From: Qipengyuania oceanensis
Lineage (GTDB): Bacteria; Pseudomonadota; Alphaproteobacteria; Sphingomonadales; Sphingomonadaceae
Reading direction: 5' to 3'
NCBI RefSeq assembly: GCF_009827535.1
Contig: NZ_WTYN01000001.1
Coordinates: forward strand, 1,736,001 to 1,800,000
Length of the DNA: 64,000 nt
Shown: in pieces, positions 25,526 to 34,825 of the stretch
Position numbering within the stretch: position 1 is the stretch's first letter
Layout: the number at the start of each line of letters is the position of its first letter
The notes under the pieces: model-generated
Seen by the model: the letters and a program-made list of their open reading frames with translations, nothing else
Database searches by the model: none
What the model was told of the DNA's origin: nothing
Translations under genes and position numbers: made by a program

Positions 25526-27382
25526 ATGCGCTCATTCGATGTCATCATTGTAGGCGGTGGGCACGCCGGCGTGGAGGCGGCTGCGGTCGTTGCGCGCATG
25601 GGCCTGCGCGCGGCACTGGTGACGTTCGGCCTCGATACCATCGGGGCGATGAGCTGCAATCCGGCCATCGGAGGTCTGGGCAAGGGCCACCTCGTGCGCG
25701 AGGTGGACGCCTTTGACGGACTGATCGCGCGCGCGGCCGACGAGGCTGCGATCCATTATCGCATGCTCAACAGGTCGAAGGGCAGCGCCGTATGGGGCCC
25801 GCGCGTCCAGGCGGACCGAAAACTGTTCAAGGCGGCGATCCAGCGCATGCTTGCCGAACAGGGAGATCTCGCCTGCATCGAAGGGGAAGTCGCAGCGCTG
25901 CTGATGGATGGGGCCAGGGTGACCGGTGTTCGCCTCGCAGACGGTACCGAACTTGCAGGGCAGGCTGTCATCCTGTGCACCGGCACGTTCCTTGGCGGGA
26001 CGCTGTTTCGCGGCGAAGAACGGCTGCAGGGTGGCCGCATCGGCGAGGCGGGTGCGCACAAGCTGGCTGAGCAGTTGCGTGCAGCCGAGCTACCGATGGC
26101 CCGCCTGAAGACCGGCACCCCGCCGCGTCTCGACGGTCGAACGATCGACTGGGCTGGGCTGGAGGAGCAGGCTTCGGATGACGAAGGCTGGACGATGTCC
26201 CCGCTCACTGACGGACGTGCGATGCCGCAGGTCTTCTGCGCCATCACCCGGACCAACGAGCGCAGTCACGCGATCATCCGAGAGAATCTACATCGTTCGC
26301 CGATGTTCACCGGGGCGATCGACGCGCAGGGCCCACGATATTGCCCCTCGATCGAGGACAAGATCCACCGTTTCGCGGATCGCGACGGTCATCAGGTCTT
26401 CCTCGAGCCGGAGGGGCTCGACACGCACCTGGTCTATCCGAACGGCATCAGCACATCCCTCCCGGCCGACGTGCAGCTCGCCATGCTGCGCACCATGAAG
26501 GGGCTGGAGCGGGTGGACATGGCGGTGCCGGGGTATGCCGTCGAATACGACCACATCGACCCGCGCGCCTTGTCGCGTTGGCTTGAAGTCAAGGTATTAC
26601 CGGGACTGTATTGCGCCGGACAGATCAACGGCACTACGGGCTACGAAGAAGCTGCGGCGCAAGGCCTGATTGCCGGGATCGGTGCCGCTTGCAGTGTCTT
26701 GGAACGTGCCTATCCGGCGTTGGACAGGGCAAATTCCTACCTCGCCGTGATGGTCGACGACTTGTCGCTCCAGGGTGTCAGCGAGCCGTACCGGATGCTG
26801 ACTGCCCGCGCCGAATATCGCCTGCGCTTGCGTGCGAACAACGCGATCACGCGCCTCACCCCGATGGCGATCGAGGCAGGGTGCGTCGGTGAGCGACGTC
26901 GGGATTGGTTCGCGGCACGCTCTGCTCGTCGCCAGCGATGGCTTGAGGCACTTTCGCATCCGGTAAGTCCGCGAGACTTCGCCTCGGCAGACATCTCGGT
27001 GAAAAAGGATCGTCAGGCGCGATCGGTGGGTGAATGGTTGCAGGTCGACGGCATCTCGACCGACATGCTGAGGGATTGGCTGCCTGGCTGCTTTCAGACC
27101 GATGATCCGCTTGCCGCAGAATTGCTGGAAGACGTAGCCTATGCTCCCTACCTCGAACGGCAGTCCGCAGAGCTGAGAGACTTGTGTGCAAGCCAGGCGC
27201 TCCCGCTCTCGCCGCAGTTCCCATATGCCTCCGTTCCCGGTCTCTCTAACGAGATGGTCGAACGGCTGACCCGGGCACAGCCGGACTCGCTGTCTGCCGC
27301 CGGCCGGGTGGCAGGGATCACGCCCGCTGCATTGGCCGCGCTGCTGGTGCATGCGCGCCGCTATGCGAAAACGGCGGCATGA
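25526..27382 (+). CDS. mnmG: tRNA uridine-5-carboxymethylaminomethyl modification enzyme MnmG
   Basis: 618 residues, full length. The FAD dinucleotide-binding motif [15 protein letters not shown] is at the N-terminus; signatures include [20 protein letters not shown] and [20 protein letters not shown]. The C-terminal helical domain, which contacts MnmE, is present ([17 protein letters not shown]). It uses FAD and NADH with MnmE to modify U34 of several tRNAs. It overlaps rsmG by ATGA. Confidence 0.97.
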   Translation: MRSFDVIIVGGGHAGVEAAAVVARMGLRAALVTFGLDTIGAMSCNPAIGGLGKGHLVREVDAFDGLIARAADEAAIHYRMLNRSKGSAVWGPRVQADRKLFKAAIQRMLAEQGDLACIEGEVAALLMDGARVTGVRLADGTELAGQAVILCTGTFLGGTLFRGEERLQGGRIGEAGAHKLAEQLRAAELPMARLKTGTPPRLDGRTIDWAGLEEQASDDEGWTMSPLTDGRAMPQVFCAITRTNERSHAIIRENLHRSPMFTGAIDAQGPRYCPSIEDKIHRFADRDGHQVFLEPEGLDTHLVYPNGISTSLPADVQLAMLRTMKGLERVDMAVPGYAVEYDHIDPRALSRWLEVKVLPGLYCAGQINGTTGYEEAAAQGLIAGIGAACSVLERAYPALDRANSYLAVMVDDLSLQGVSEPYRMLTARAEYRLRLRANNAITRLTPMAIEAGCVGERRRDWFAARSARRQRWLEALSHPVSPRDFASADISVKKDRQARSVGEWLQVDGISTDMLRDWLPGCFQTDDPLAAELLEDVAYAPYLERQSAELRDLCASQALPLSPQFPYASVPGLSNEMVERLTRAQPDSLSAAGRVAGITPAALAALLVHARRYAKTAA

Positions 27383-28011
27383 TCGATTCGGAGGAAGCGG
27401 CCAGGCAGTACGTCGCTGATCGTTGCGATGACGAAACGCTTCTCACGCTCGAAAAATATGTCACAGCGCTAAAAGCCGAGAACCAGCGTCAAAACCTCGT
27501 ATCTGCCGCGTCATTGGATTCGGTATGGTCCCGCCATATTGCTGATTCGGCACAACTCCTGAATTTTGTTCCACGTGGAACGTTGCCGGTGTTGGATCTG
27601 GGGTCTGGGCCGGGACTGCCTGGCCTGGTCATCGCTGCAATGCGACCTGATCAGACGGTCGTCCTCGTAGAATCGCGTCGCAAGAGGGTCGAGTTCTTGC
27701 AGGAGATGGTCGCGCTCCTGGAACTACGCAATTGTCGGGTTGAGGGCCGCAGACTCGAACAAGTCGGAGCGTTTCCGGCGGGGGCGATAACAGCAAGGGC
27801 ATTTGCGCCGCTTGGCAGATTGCTGGAATTATCCAAACGATTCTCCACAGCCGACACCTTGTGGGTCTTGCCCAAGGGTCGTTCCGCGGCGCAAGAACTT
27901 GCAGACATGCCAACGGCGCAGCGAAGCTTGTTCCACGTGGAACAATCGATAACCGACCCGGCGGCAGGCATCATCGTCGGAAAACTGCCCTTTCGAGGAA
28001 TTCGGAAATGA
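27379..28011 (+). CDS. rsmG: 16S rRNA (guanine-527-N7)-methyltransferase RsmG
   Basis: 210 residues with a class I SAM-methyltransferase fold: [22 protein letters not shown], motif [19 protein letters not shown] and [17 protein letters not shown]. It methylates G527 of 16S rRNA. The frame contains two parS-type palindromes, read as FVPRGT and LFHVEQ. It overlaps mnmG upstream and parA downstream, each by ATGA. Confidence 0.96.
   Translation: MIDSEEAARQYVADRCDDETLLTLEKYVTALKAENQRQNLVSAASLDSVWSRHIADSAQLLNFVPRGTLPVLDLGSGPGLPGLVIAAMRPDQTVVLVESRRKRVEFLQEMVALLELRNCRVEGRRLEQVGAFPAGAITARAFAPLGRLLELSKRFSTADTLWVLPKGRSAAQELADMPTAQRSLFHVEQSITDPAAGIIVGKLPFRGIRK
27567..27582. promoter_or_regulatory. parS centromere-like site 2, inside rsmG
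   Basis: tgttccacgtggaacg: 15 of 16 bases match site 1, with only the last base different. It lies within the rsmG reading frame and is read in phase as Val-Pro-Arg-Gly-Thr. Confidence 0.85.
27929..27944. promoter_or_regulatory. parS centromere-like site 3, inside rsmG
   Basis: Perfect 16-bp palindrome identical to site 1, extended to 18 bp by flanking t and a (27928-27945). It lies near the 3' end of rsmG, 64 bases before parA, read in phase as Leu-Phe-His-Val-Glu-Gln. Confidence 0.92.
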
Positions 28012-28784
28012 TAACCATCGCAGTTGCCAACCAGAAGGGCGGAGTCGGAAAGACGACGACGGCGATCAATATTGCGACCGCCATGGCCGCTACGGGCTGG
28101 AAGACGCTGCTGATCGACCTAGATCCGCAAGGGAATGCCTCGACGGGGATGGGCGTGCCGGCAAGCGCGCGGGAAAGTTCGAGTTACGACCTGCTGGTCA
28201 ATGACGTGGCCTTGCGCGAGTGCATTCAGCCGACCGAAATACCCGGCCTTGATATCGTGCCAGCGACCGTAGATCTGAGCGGCGCGGAAGTAGAATTGGT
28301 CGCGGTGGACGATCGGACCGCCAGGCTGCAACGCGCGCTGGCGGGTCACGTCGGACACGAAATCTGTTTCATCGACTGTCCGCCATCGCTCGGGCTGCTT
28401 ACACTGAACGCGCTCGGCGCGGCCGATACGCTACTAGTGCCCCTGCAGTGCGAATTCTTCGCGCTCGAAGGGCTGAGCCAGTTGTTGCAAACGGTCGAAC
28501 GGGTGCAGCAGCGGTTCAATGCCGATCTCGGCATCATCGGCATCGTGTTGACCATGTTCGATCGCCGAAACCGCCTGACCGACCAGGTTGCCGACGACGT
28601 GCGCGATTGCTTGGGTAATCTCGTCTTCGAATCGGTCATTCCACGAAACGTCCGCTTGTCTGAAGCTCCCAGCCACGGGATGCCTGCGCTGATCTACGAC
28701 CACGCGTGCGCTGGCAGTGTGGCCTACATGGCGCTCGCCCGGGAGCTAATCGCCCGCCTGCCCGAGAAGAGGAAAGCTGCATGA
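28008..28784 (+). CDS. parA: Chromosome partitioning ATPase ParA
   Basis: 258 residues. The deviant Walker A VANQKGGVGKTTTAINIA begins at the N-terminus, with Walker A' LLIDLDPQGNAS and Walker B ICFIDCPPSLGLL; the DNA-binding-proficient Soj type without an extra N-terminal HTH. ParA dimers coat the nucleoid and pull ParB-parS complexes. The ATG at 28008 overlaps the rsmG stop, and the stop overlaps parB, both by ATGA, so all are in one transcript with mnmE and mnmG. Confidence 0.96.
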   Translation: MITIAVANQKGGVGKTTTAINIATAMAATGWKTLLIDLDPQGNASTGMGVPASARESSSYDLLVNDVALRECIQPTEIPGLDIVPATVDLSGAEVELVAVDDRTARLQRALAGHVGHEICFIDCPPSLGLLTLNALGAADTLLVPLQCEFFALEGLSQLLQTVERVQQRFNADLGIIGIVLTMFDRRNRLTDQVADDVRDCLGNLVFESVIPRNVRLSEAPSHGMPALIYDHACAGSVAYMALARELIARLPEKRKAA

Positions 28785-29764
28785 GCTCCGAAATCGACGA
28801 CACCGCCGCGGCAAAGCCCGCAGCGGCGAAGAAACGGCTCGGTAAGGGCCTGGGCGCTCTCCTGGGCGAGACGCGTCGGGAGGAGCCACTCGTCCGTCAG
28901 GGCCATGCAGCGGATATCGGCGCCAACGCTGCCGATGATTCGCAACCATCGTCGGCTAGCAGCAGCCCGTCATCGGCGCTCAAATCGCTCCCGATTGCGT
29001 CGATCGAGCCGTTGCCGGGGCAGCCGCGAATGCATTTCGACGAGGCATCTTTGGCAGAACTCGCCGATTCGATTGCCACGCGCGGAGTGATCCAGCCCAT
29101 CATCGTGCGACCGATTGGCGAGGGATACCAGCTGGTTGCCGGCGAACGGCGCTGGCGCGCGGCCCAGAAGGCCCGCCTCCACGAAATTCCCGCGATCGTT
29201 CGCGACCTCGATCGTCGCGAGGTACTGGCGCTGGCGCTGATCGAGAACATCCAGCGCGAAGACCTCAATCCCATCGAAGAAGCGCAGGCTTATCAGAGAC
29301 TTGCCGATGACGAGGAGATGACTCAGGCAGAAATTGCCGAGATGGTCGACAAGTCGCGCAGCCATGTCGCCAATCTCATGAGGCTGCTGAGCCTGCCCGA
29401 CGACGTCATCTCTCTGGTGGGAACAGGCAGCCTTTCGATGGGGCACGCCCGCGCTCTCATCGGGCACGAAGATGCTTCCAGGCTGGCGCGACAGGCCGTC
29501 GATCAGAAGCTGTCGGTGCGCGAGATCGAAAAGATGGTTCGGCAGGGATCCGGTCCGGCAAAGGCGAAGCCCGGCCACACCACCCGCGATCCTGCCAAGG
29601 ATGCGGATATCGCCGCCGTTCAAGGGCATCTCGAAGAATTTCTCGGTCTCAACGTTCGCATCAAGACCGATGCCGATCCCCGGTCCGGTGCGGTGACTAT
29701 TCGTTACCGCACTCTCGACCAGCTGGACCTCATCTGCCAGCGGCTCACCGGCGGAGACATATAG
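28781..29764 (+). CDS. parB: Chromosome partitioning protein ParB (CTPase)
   Basis: 327 residues. A basic N-terminal segment (KKRLGKGLGALLGE) for ParA stimulation is followed by a low-complexity Ser linker, the ParB/Srx CTP-binding domain (IEPLPGQPRMHFDEASL, GYQLVAGERRWRAAQKA with the GERRW box, and ALIENIQREDLNPIEEA), then the HTH reading parS (MTQAEIAEMVDKSRSHVANLMRLL) and a C-terminal dimerisation domain. It should load on the three parS palindromes just upstream. Last gene of the transcript. Confidence 0.96.
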   Translation: MSSEIDDTAAAKPAAAKKRLGKGLGALLGETRREEPLVRQGHAADIGANAADDSQPSSASSSPSSALKSLPIASIEPLPGQPRMHFDEASLAELADSIATRGVIQPIIVRPIGEGYQLVAGERRWRAAQKARLHEIPAIVRDLDRREVLALALIENIQREDLNPIEEAQAYQRLADDEEMTQAEIAEMVDKSRSHVANLMRLLSLPDDVISLVGTGSLSMGHARALIGHEDASRLARQAVDQKLSVREIEKMVRQGSGPAKAKPGHTTRDPAKDADIAAVQGHLEEFLGLNVRIKTDADPRSGAVTIRYRTLDQLDLICQRLTGGDI

Positions 29765-29964
29765 CTTCTCCGCCGCATCCCGAGGTTAGCCAGGCGTAAA
29801 GGATTAATATCCCGCGCTTTTCGGTTAACCATATCCACAAGTAAAGATTGAACCCGGTAGTCCTACTTAGAGCCGGCGGACGGGGCGAAAACCTGTTCGG
29901 CGGGGAGCTCCTGAGTGATTTCCCCCAGGGGAAGAAGACCAGGATTTACAAGGGATTATACCAG

Positions 29965-30504
29965 ATGATCAATAAGCTTCGCTTTGGCGCCGCTGGTGCC
30001 GCTATCGCTGCCGCACTCGGCATGGCTTCGGTTGCCAACGCTGCGGACAATGCCGACGCAACGGCGACCGCAGAAGTGCTCAGCGCGCTCACCCTCGAGG
30101 TCGCGGCGGGCACCACCCTCGATTTCGGCTCCATGGTCGTATCCGGTGCCGGTACGGTTGCGCTGGCTGCCGACGGTACGCTGACCTGCACCGATCCCGA
30201 CGTGATCTGCTCGGGCACGACCAGCGTTCCGACCTTCAACATCAGCGGTGGCACCATCAACAAGGCCGTGACTGTGACATTGCCGACCGGAACGGTGAAT
30301 CTCCTCCGCTCGGGCGGCGCACTTGCCAACGCTTCGGACGTCATCGTGCTCGGAGGCTTCGTCGACGACACCACGGCGGGCGAAGTGACGCTCGACGGTG
30401 CGGGCGCAGGCTCGTTCGATGTCGGCGGCACGATCACTTTCGACGGAAGCGAAGTACCGGGTGTTTACAGCGGCACGTTCAACGTGTCGGTTGCCTACTC
30501 CTGA
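29965..30504 (+). CDS. DUF4402 protein, putative fimbria-like surface subunit
   Basis: 179 residues. A signal peptide (INKLRFGAAGAAIAAALGM, cleavage after ANA) leads to a beta-rich mature part starting ATATAEVLSALTLEVAAGTTLDFG, the typical DUF4402 opening, and ending VPGVYSGTFNVSVAYS. Two cysteines (LTCTDPDVIC) could form a small disulfide loop. The fold pattern suggests an Ig-like subunit assembled by donor-strand exchange. A long leader precedes it and a terminator follows it, ahead of the chaperone and usher-like genes. The role in a surface polymer is inference. Confidence 0.8.
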   Translation: MINKLRFGAAGAAIAAALGMASVANAADNADATATAEVLSALTLEVAAGTTLDFGSMVVSGAGTVALAADGTLTCTDPDVICSGTTSVPTFNISGGTINKAVTVTLPTGTVNLLRSGGALANASDVIVLGGFVDDTTAGEVTLDGAGAGSFDVGGTITFDGSEVPGVYSGTFNVSVAYS

Positions 30505-30550
30505 AGCGGAGCGCATTCCGGCAATCCGCCGGATCCAAAAACGAAAAACG

Positions 30551-30583
30551 GGGGCTGCGCTCATCTGCGCGGCCCCTTTTTTC
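30551..30583 (+). terminator. Intrinsic terminator after the DUF4402 subunit gene
   Basis: Inverted repeat ggggctgcgc / gcgcggcccc with a six-base loop followed by six Ts. It lies 46 bases after the subunit stop and before the chaperone gene, so subunit mRNA should exceed chaperone and usher-like mRNA if they share a promoter. Confidence 0.88.
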
Positions 30584-30697
30584 ATGCCTGCTGGAGGCCG
30601 GTGTTTAAGCAATCTTAACCCTGTCTGCTTACCAAACCAGGTGAAACCACGGAGCTCGGTCTTCGTGCGTCACACGCGAATCGGGAAAGGTCGCAGC

Positions 30698-31534
30698 ATG
30701 AATTTTTCGCCCTTGCGTTCACTCTTCGGCGCGGTCGCTCTCTTCAGCGCGACTGTGGTCGGCTGGGCAGTCAGCCCAGCCCAGGCGCAGGGCGACCTGC
30801 TCGTAGCGCCAACGCGGGTGATTCTCGACGGTCGGCGCGGAACCGAGGTCATCCTGAGCAATATCGGCGCGGACGAAGCGACGTACCGTATCTCGCTCGA
30901 ACTGCGCCGCATGGAGGAGGACGGTTCGCTCGTCGATGTGGCCGAGGAAACCATCACTGCCAAGGAAACCGCCGCACTCGAGATGATTCGCTACGCGCCG
31001 CGGCGCATCACCCTGCCGCCGGGTCAGCCGCAGGCAGTGCGCATCTCGGCACGACCGGGGGCGGATCTTCCTGACGGGGAATACCGCGCGCACATGCAGT
31101 TTCGCGCGATTCCCAAGCCGGCCCCGGTAACCCAGCCTGCCGATGCGGCCAGCGGGGTCACCATCAACCTCATCCCGATCTACGGCATCACCATTCCGAT
31201 CATCATTCGCCACGGCAAGATGGACGTCCAGGCGGCCATCGAGCAGCCGACGCTCGTCAACGGAGCGCGGGGGCAGGAACTGCACCTGGCGATCGTCCGG
31301 AGCGGCACGAGCTCCACCTACGGCACATTGCGCGTTCTGAAGCCGGGTAGCGATACGCCGGTCTACGAAGCGCAGGGCGTGGCGATCTACCCTGAAGTCG
31401 GCCGCCGCAAGGTGACCTTGCAGCTCACACCCGAACAGGCGGCGCTGATGCACGGGAAGCTCCGCTTCGAATATCGCGAGATGCCCGAAGCCGGCGGAGG
31501 CCTGATCGCCGCAGTCGATACGGTGCTCGGCTAA
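30698..31534 (+). CDS. PapD-like periplasmic pilus chaperone
   Basis: 278 residues. The signal peptide ends at AQA (SPAQAQGDLLVAP). The first Ig-like domain shows the chaperone G1/A1 strand features: LLVAPTRVILDGRRGTEVIL, then MIRYAPRRITLPPGQPQAVR, equivalent to the conserved F1-G1 region. The second part contains an unusually hydrophobic strand (INLIPIYGITIPIIIRHG) suited to donor-strand complementation. It should hold DUF4402 subunits in the periplasm and hand them to the usher-like protein 33 bases downstream. Confidence 0.85.
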   Translation: MNFSPLRSLFGAVALFSATVVGWAVSPAQAQGDLLVAPTRVILDGRRGTEVILSNIGADEATYRISLELRRMEEDGSLVDVAEETITAKETAALEMIRYAPRRITLPPGQPQAVRISARPGADLPDGEYRAHMQFRAIPKPAPVTQPADAASGVTINLIPIYGITIPIIIRHGKMDVQAAIEQPTLVNGARGQELHLAIVRSGTSSTYGTLRVLKPGSDTPVYEAQGVAIYPEVGRRKVTLQLTPEQAALMHGKLRFEYREMPEAGGGLIAAVDTVLG

Positions 31535-31567
31535 GAGCGCTCGAGGGACCCTCAGGAAATCAACGAA

Positions 31568-34270
31568 ATGGCCTGGAAACTCTCCCGGACCCTCGGCGCC
31601 GTCGCGGCTTTCGCGGCGGCGTTCGGCGTGTCCGGGCCAGGCCTCGCGCAGACCCAGACCGAAGCCAACCAGTTGGGCGAGGATGATTTCCTCCTCCTCC
31701 AACCGGTGGTTGGCGGCTACAAGCTCACCGCCGACGTCCGTGGCTATCAGACCGATCAAGGCATCTGTCTCGATCTGGCAGACATCATCCAATCGCTCGA
31801 TCTGCCGGTCCGGCTCGACAAGAAGTCGCGCCGCGCAACTGGCTGGTTGTTCGCAGAAGACCAGACGATCACGATCGACCGTTCGTCTAACACGGTACAA
31901 ATCGTGAACAGAGGTGCCAAACCGATCGGCGATGCAATCTACGACACGCCCGAGGGCTGGTGTGTGGACACCAAGGCGCTTTCGGCCTGGACGGGCGTGG
32001 AATTCAAGCCCGACCTCTACAACTCGGTCGTGAAGCTGGTCACCGATCGTGAGATGCCGTTCATGCAGGCTATCGAGCGGCGAAGTCGCGCCGCACGACT
32101 TCGTCCCAAGACGCAAAGTTTCGATCTGGCGCAATATCCGCACGCAGAGATGGAATATAAGCTCTGGCGCACCCCGTCGGTCGATGTAGTGGCGCAGGCT
32201 GGGTATGAATCCGACCGCACCCGCGGCAATCGCCGCGTTGCCAAGCTGGAAGCCTATGCTGCCGGCGAAATCGGGAAGGCGAGCTACTTCGCCCGTGTCG
32301 CGACCGATAATGACCTCAAACCCGATTCGCTCCGCCTGCGAGCCTATCGACACGATGCAGACGGGAAGCTGCTCGGCCCGCTTAAGGCAACGCAGGTCGC
32401 CGTCGGCGACGTGCAGTCGCTGTCAGGTCAGCTGACCGGCGAGAGCGCGGTCGGCCGGGGCGCCTTCATCAGCAACCAGCCCCTGGCACACCGCGCACGC
32501 TTTGCCGAAACGTCGCTCCGCGGCGTGCTGCCTGCCGGGTGGGATGCCGAGCTTTACCGCAATGGCCAGCTGATCGCCTTCCAGGGCGACAATGGCGACG
32601 GACGATACGAATTTCTCGACATCGACCTGTTCTACGGTCGCAACGAACTAGAAGTCGTTCTCTACGGGCCGCAGGGCCAGATCCGCCGCGAAACGAGCAG
32701 CCAGCCCGTCGGCCTCGAGAATATTGAGCCCGGCAAGACCTACTACTGGGCCGGCATCCTGCAGGATGATCGCGATCTGATCGACTTGAGGCGCAATCGC
32801 ATCGCCGGGCCGCACGAATGGCGTTGGGGCGGCGGTGTCGAACGCGGAATCGACAAGCGCACGAGCATCGGGGTCGGCTTGCAAAGCTTCTGGTACAATG
32901 GTCGCCGGCGCAACTATGCCGAGACGACTTTGTGGCGCACGGTCGGACCCGTGATGATGGAGTTTTCCGGCGCGCACGAGTTCGGCGGCGGCAGCATCGC
33001 TCAGGTCAACGCGCTCGGGCAGGTCGGCAAGATCAATTTCGGTGCGCACGTGGCGAAGGGGATCGGAAACTTCCAGAGCGAGCAGGCGCTGGACGGTTTG
33101 CGGCACGAAATCGGCGCGCAGATCGACATGTCGTTCAAACTCGGTTCGCTGAGCATCCCGCTGCAACTGTCCGGCCGACGAGCGGAGCTGCGCGACGGCG
33201 GCAAAGTCGACAATCTCTCGGTCCGGACTGCCCTGACGACGCGGGTCATGGCGATTGCTGCCGAATTCGACCACGAAAGCCGCTCGGTCCCAGGCCCCGG
33301 CGGCGATTTCGAGCGGAACAAGTTGCGCCTGCTGGCCAATAGCCGCATTTTCGGCCTGCGCCTCCGCGGTAACGCGGCGTTCGATCTGTCCGGCCCCGAC
33401 AAGGGGTTCGAGTACGCCCGTCTGACTGCGGAAAAGCGCCTGACCGAACGATCGGATCTGGCGGCTGAAGTCGAGTACCTCGCACGCGAGGACGCGACCC
33501 GTTTCAGCCTGGGCTATTCGCGTTATTTCGACCGCTTCGCATTGCGCACCGATGCTTCGGTCGCGACCAATGGCGCGGTCGGCGCCCATGTTTCGGTCGC
33601 CTTCAGCTTCGGCCCCGATCCGCTGAGCGGCGGCGTGCGCTTCTCGGGCAGCAAGCTGGCACGCTCGGGCCAGGCAGCCGTTACCGTATTCCGCGACGAC
33701 AATGGCGACGGAGTGCGCTCTGCTGGCGAGGAATTGCTCCCCGAAGTACAGATCGAAGCGGGCATGCGCGGCGCCGGCACCCTGACCGACGACAAGGGGC
33801 AGGCGATCGTCGACGACCTTCGGCCGTTCATCCCGGTGCTGGTCGGAATAGACGAAAGCACGCTGGAAGATCCCTTCCTTGCTCCGGCGATCAAGGGTGT
33901 GGTCGTCGTCCCGCGGCCGGGAATTGCCGCAAGGATCGAACTACCGGTCGCCCCGTCCGGCGAAGTGGAGGGCGTTCTCCTGAACCTTGCGGGCCTCGAG
34001 ATCGGCGGCGTCGAGCTCGAACTGATCGATCGCGCAGGCCGGACGGTCGGGACGGCCTACAGCGAATTCGACGGCTTCTTCCTGTTCCAGCGCGTGCCTT
34101 ACGGCGAATACCGCTTGCGCGTCGCGAGGGATTCGGCGCGGACTCTGGGCGCGGAACAATCGCTGGCCGGTGCGCTGGTGGTGAATCGGGACAGCGACGT
34201 GGCGCGGCTCGGCGCAGTGAAGCTGGCCCCGGCGCGGGGAAGCATTGCCGCCGCGGGCGACGACGACTAG
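31568..34270 (+). CDS. Usher-like outer-membrane protein with C-terminal Ig/carboxypeptidase-regulatory domains
   Basis: 900 residues. A signal peptide ends near GLAQ (28). An N-terminal soluble region (about 40-165) carries a cysteine pair (C67, C132). A usher-like segment, AGWDAELYRNGQLIAF, then DNGDGRYEFLDIDLFYG and NELEVVLYGPQGQIRR, is near 325-375. A long run of amphipathic beta strands (about 420-690) looks like a barrel. After it come an SdrD-like segment with a calcium-type loop (FRDDNGDGVRSAGEE, from residue 708) and a carboxypeptidase-regulatory-like fold (EGVLLNLAGLEIGGVELEL, GEYRLRV). The position after a PapD-like chaperone suggests an usher, but it is not a canonical PapC or FimD. 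Confidence 0.7.
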   Translation: MAWKLSRTLGAVAAFAAAFGVSGPGLAQTQTEANQLGEDDFLLLQPVVGGYKLTADVRGYQTDQGICLDLADIIQSLDLPVRLDKKSRRATGWLFAEDQTITIDRSSNTVQIVNRGAKPIGDAIYDTPEGWCVDTKALSAWTGVEFKPDLYNSVVKLVTDREMPFMQAIERRSRAARLRPKTQSFDLAQYPHAEMEYKLWRTPSVDVVAQAGYESDRTRGNRRVAKLEAYAAGEIGKASYFARVATDNDLKPDSLRLRAYRHDADGKLLGPLKATQVAVGDVQSLSGQLTGESAVGRGAFISNQPLAHRARFAETSLRGVLPAGWDAELYRNGQLIAFQGDNGDGRYEFLDIDLFYGRNELEVVLYGPQGQIRRETSSQPVGLENIEPGKTYYWAGILQDDRDLIDLRRNRIAGPHEWRWGGGVERGIDKRTSIGVGLQSFWYNGRRRNYAETTLWRTVGPVMMEFSGAHEFGGGSIAQVNALGQVGKINFGAHVAKGIGNFQSEQALDGLRHEIGAQIDMSFKLGSLSIPLQLSGRRAELRDGGKVDNLSVRTALTTRVMAIAAEFDHESRSVPGPGGDFERNKLRLLANSRIFGLRLRGNAAFDLSGPDKGFEYARLTAEKRLTERSDLAAEVEYLAREDATRFSLGYSRYFDRFALRTDASVATNGAVGAHVSVAFSFGPDPLSGGVRFSGSKLARSGQAAVTVFRDDNGDGVRSAGEELLPEVQIEAGMRGAGTLTDDKGQAIVDDLRPFIPVLVGIDESTLEDPFLAPAIKGVVVVPRPGIAARIELPVAPSGEVEGVLLNLAGLEIGGVELELIDRAGRTVGTAYSEFDGFFLFQRVPYGEYRLRVARDSARTLGAEQSLAGALVVNRDSDVARLGAVKLAPARGSIAAAGDDD

Positions 34271-34764
34271 CTCGAGAGGTCTGCCAAGGCCGGGCTCAGG
34301 GCAAGAGCAAGCGCCTCGACGCCCTCCGCATCCTCGCGATCGAACCGTTCCACCCGCGGACTGTCCAGATCGATCACGGCGACAACCTTCTCATCCACGA
34401 AAACCGGGACCACCAGTTCCGAGCGGCTCGCCGTGTCGCAGGCGATGTGTCCGGGGAAAGCGTGGACGTCGGGAACGAGTTGCGTCGTGGCGTCAGCCGC
34501 TGCCGCGCCGCAAACGCCCTGTCCAAAAGGAATGCGAATGCAGGCGGGCCGCCCGATGAAGGGGCCAAGAACCAGCTCCTCGCCAGCCACCCGGTAGAAC
34601 CCCGCCCAGTTGAGCTCTGGTAGATATTCGGCCAGCAGGGCGGCGACATTCGCCATGTTGGCGACCGGATCCCGTTCGCCCGAAACAAGCGCCTGTGCGG
34701 CATTCACCAACTCGCGATAGAGTTCGCTCTTGGGCAGATCGGCATCGGGGCGGAAATCGAACAT
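34267..34764 (-). CDS. GAF-domain free methionine-R-sulfoxide reductase
   Basis: 165 residues, a single GAF domain with the three fRMsr cysteines: C75 (GRPACIRIPFG), C85 (GVCGAA) and C109 (HIACDTASRSELVVP). It reduces free methionine-R-sulfoxide through a disulfide relay fed by thioredoxin. The start is ATG 34764 (MFDFRPDADLPKSELYREL). Its stop overlaps the usher-like gene stop (CTAG), and it is divergent from the sorbosone-dehydrogenase-type gene. Confidence 0.92.
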   Translation of the reverse strand: MFDFRPDADLPKSELYRELVNAAQALVSGERDPVANMANVAALLAEYLPELNWAGFYRVAGEELVLGPFIGRPACIRIPFGQGVCGAAAADATTQLVPDVHAFPGHIACDTASRSELVVPVFVDEKVVAVIDLDSPRVERFDREDAEGVEALALALSPALADLSS

Positions 34765-34825
34765 GACGCGTGATGTAGTGCGCCGCCCCATTGCCGCAAG
34801 CGTTTGCCTCGCCTATTCCGTGCAC

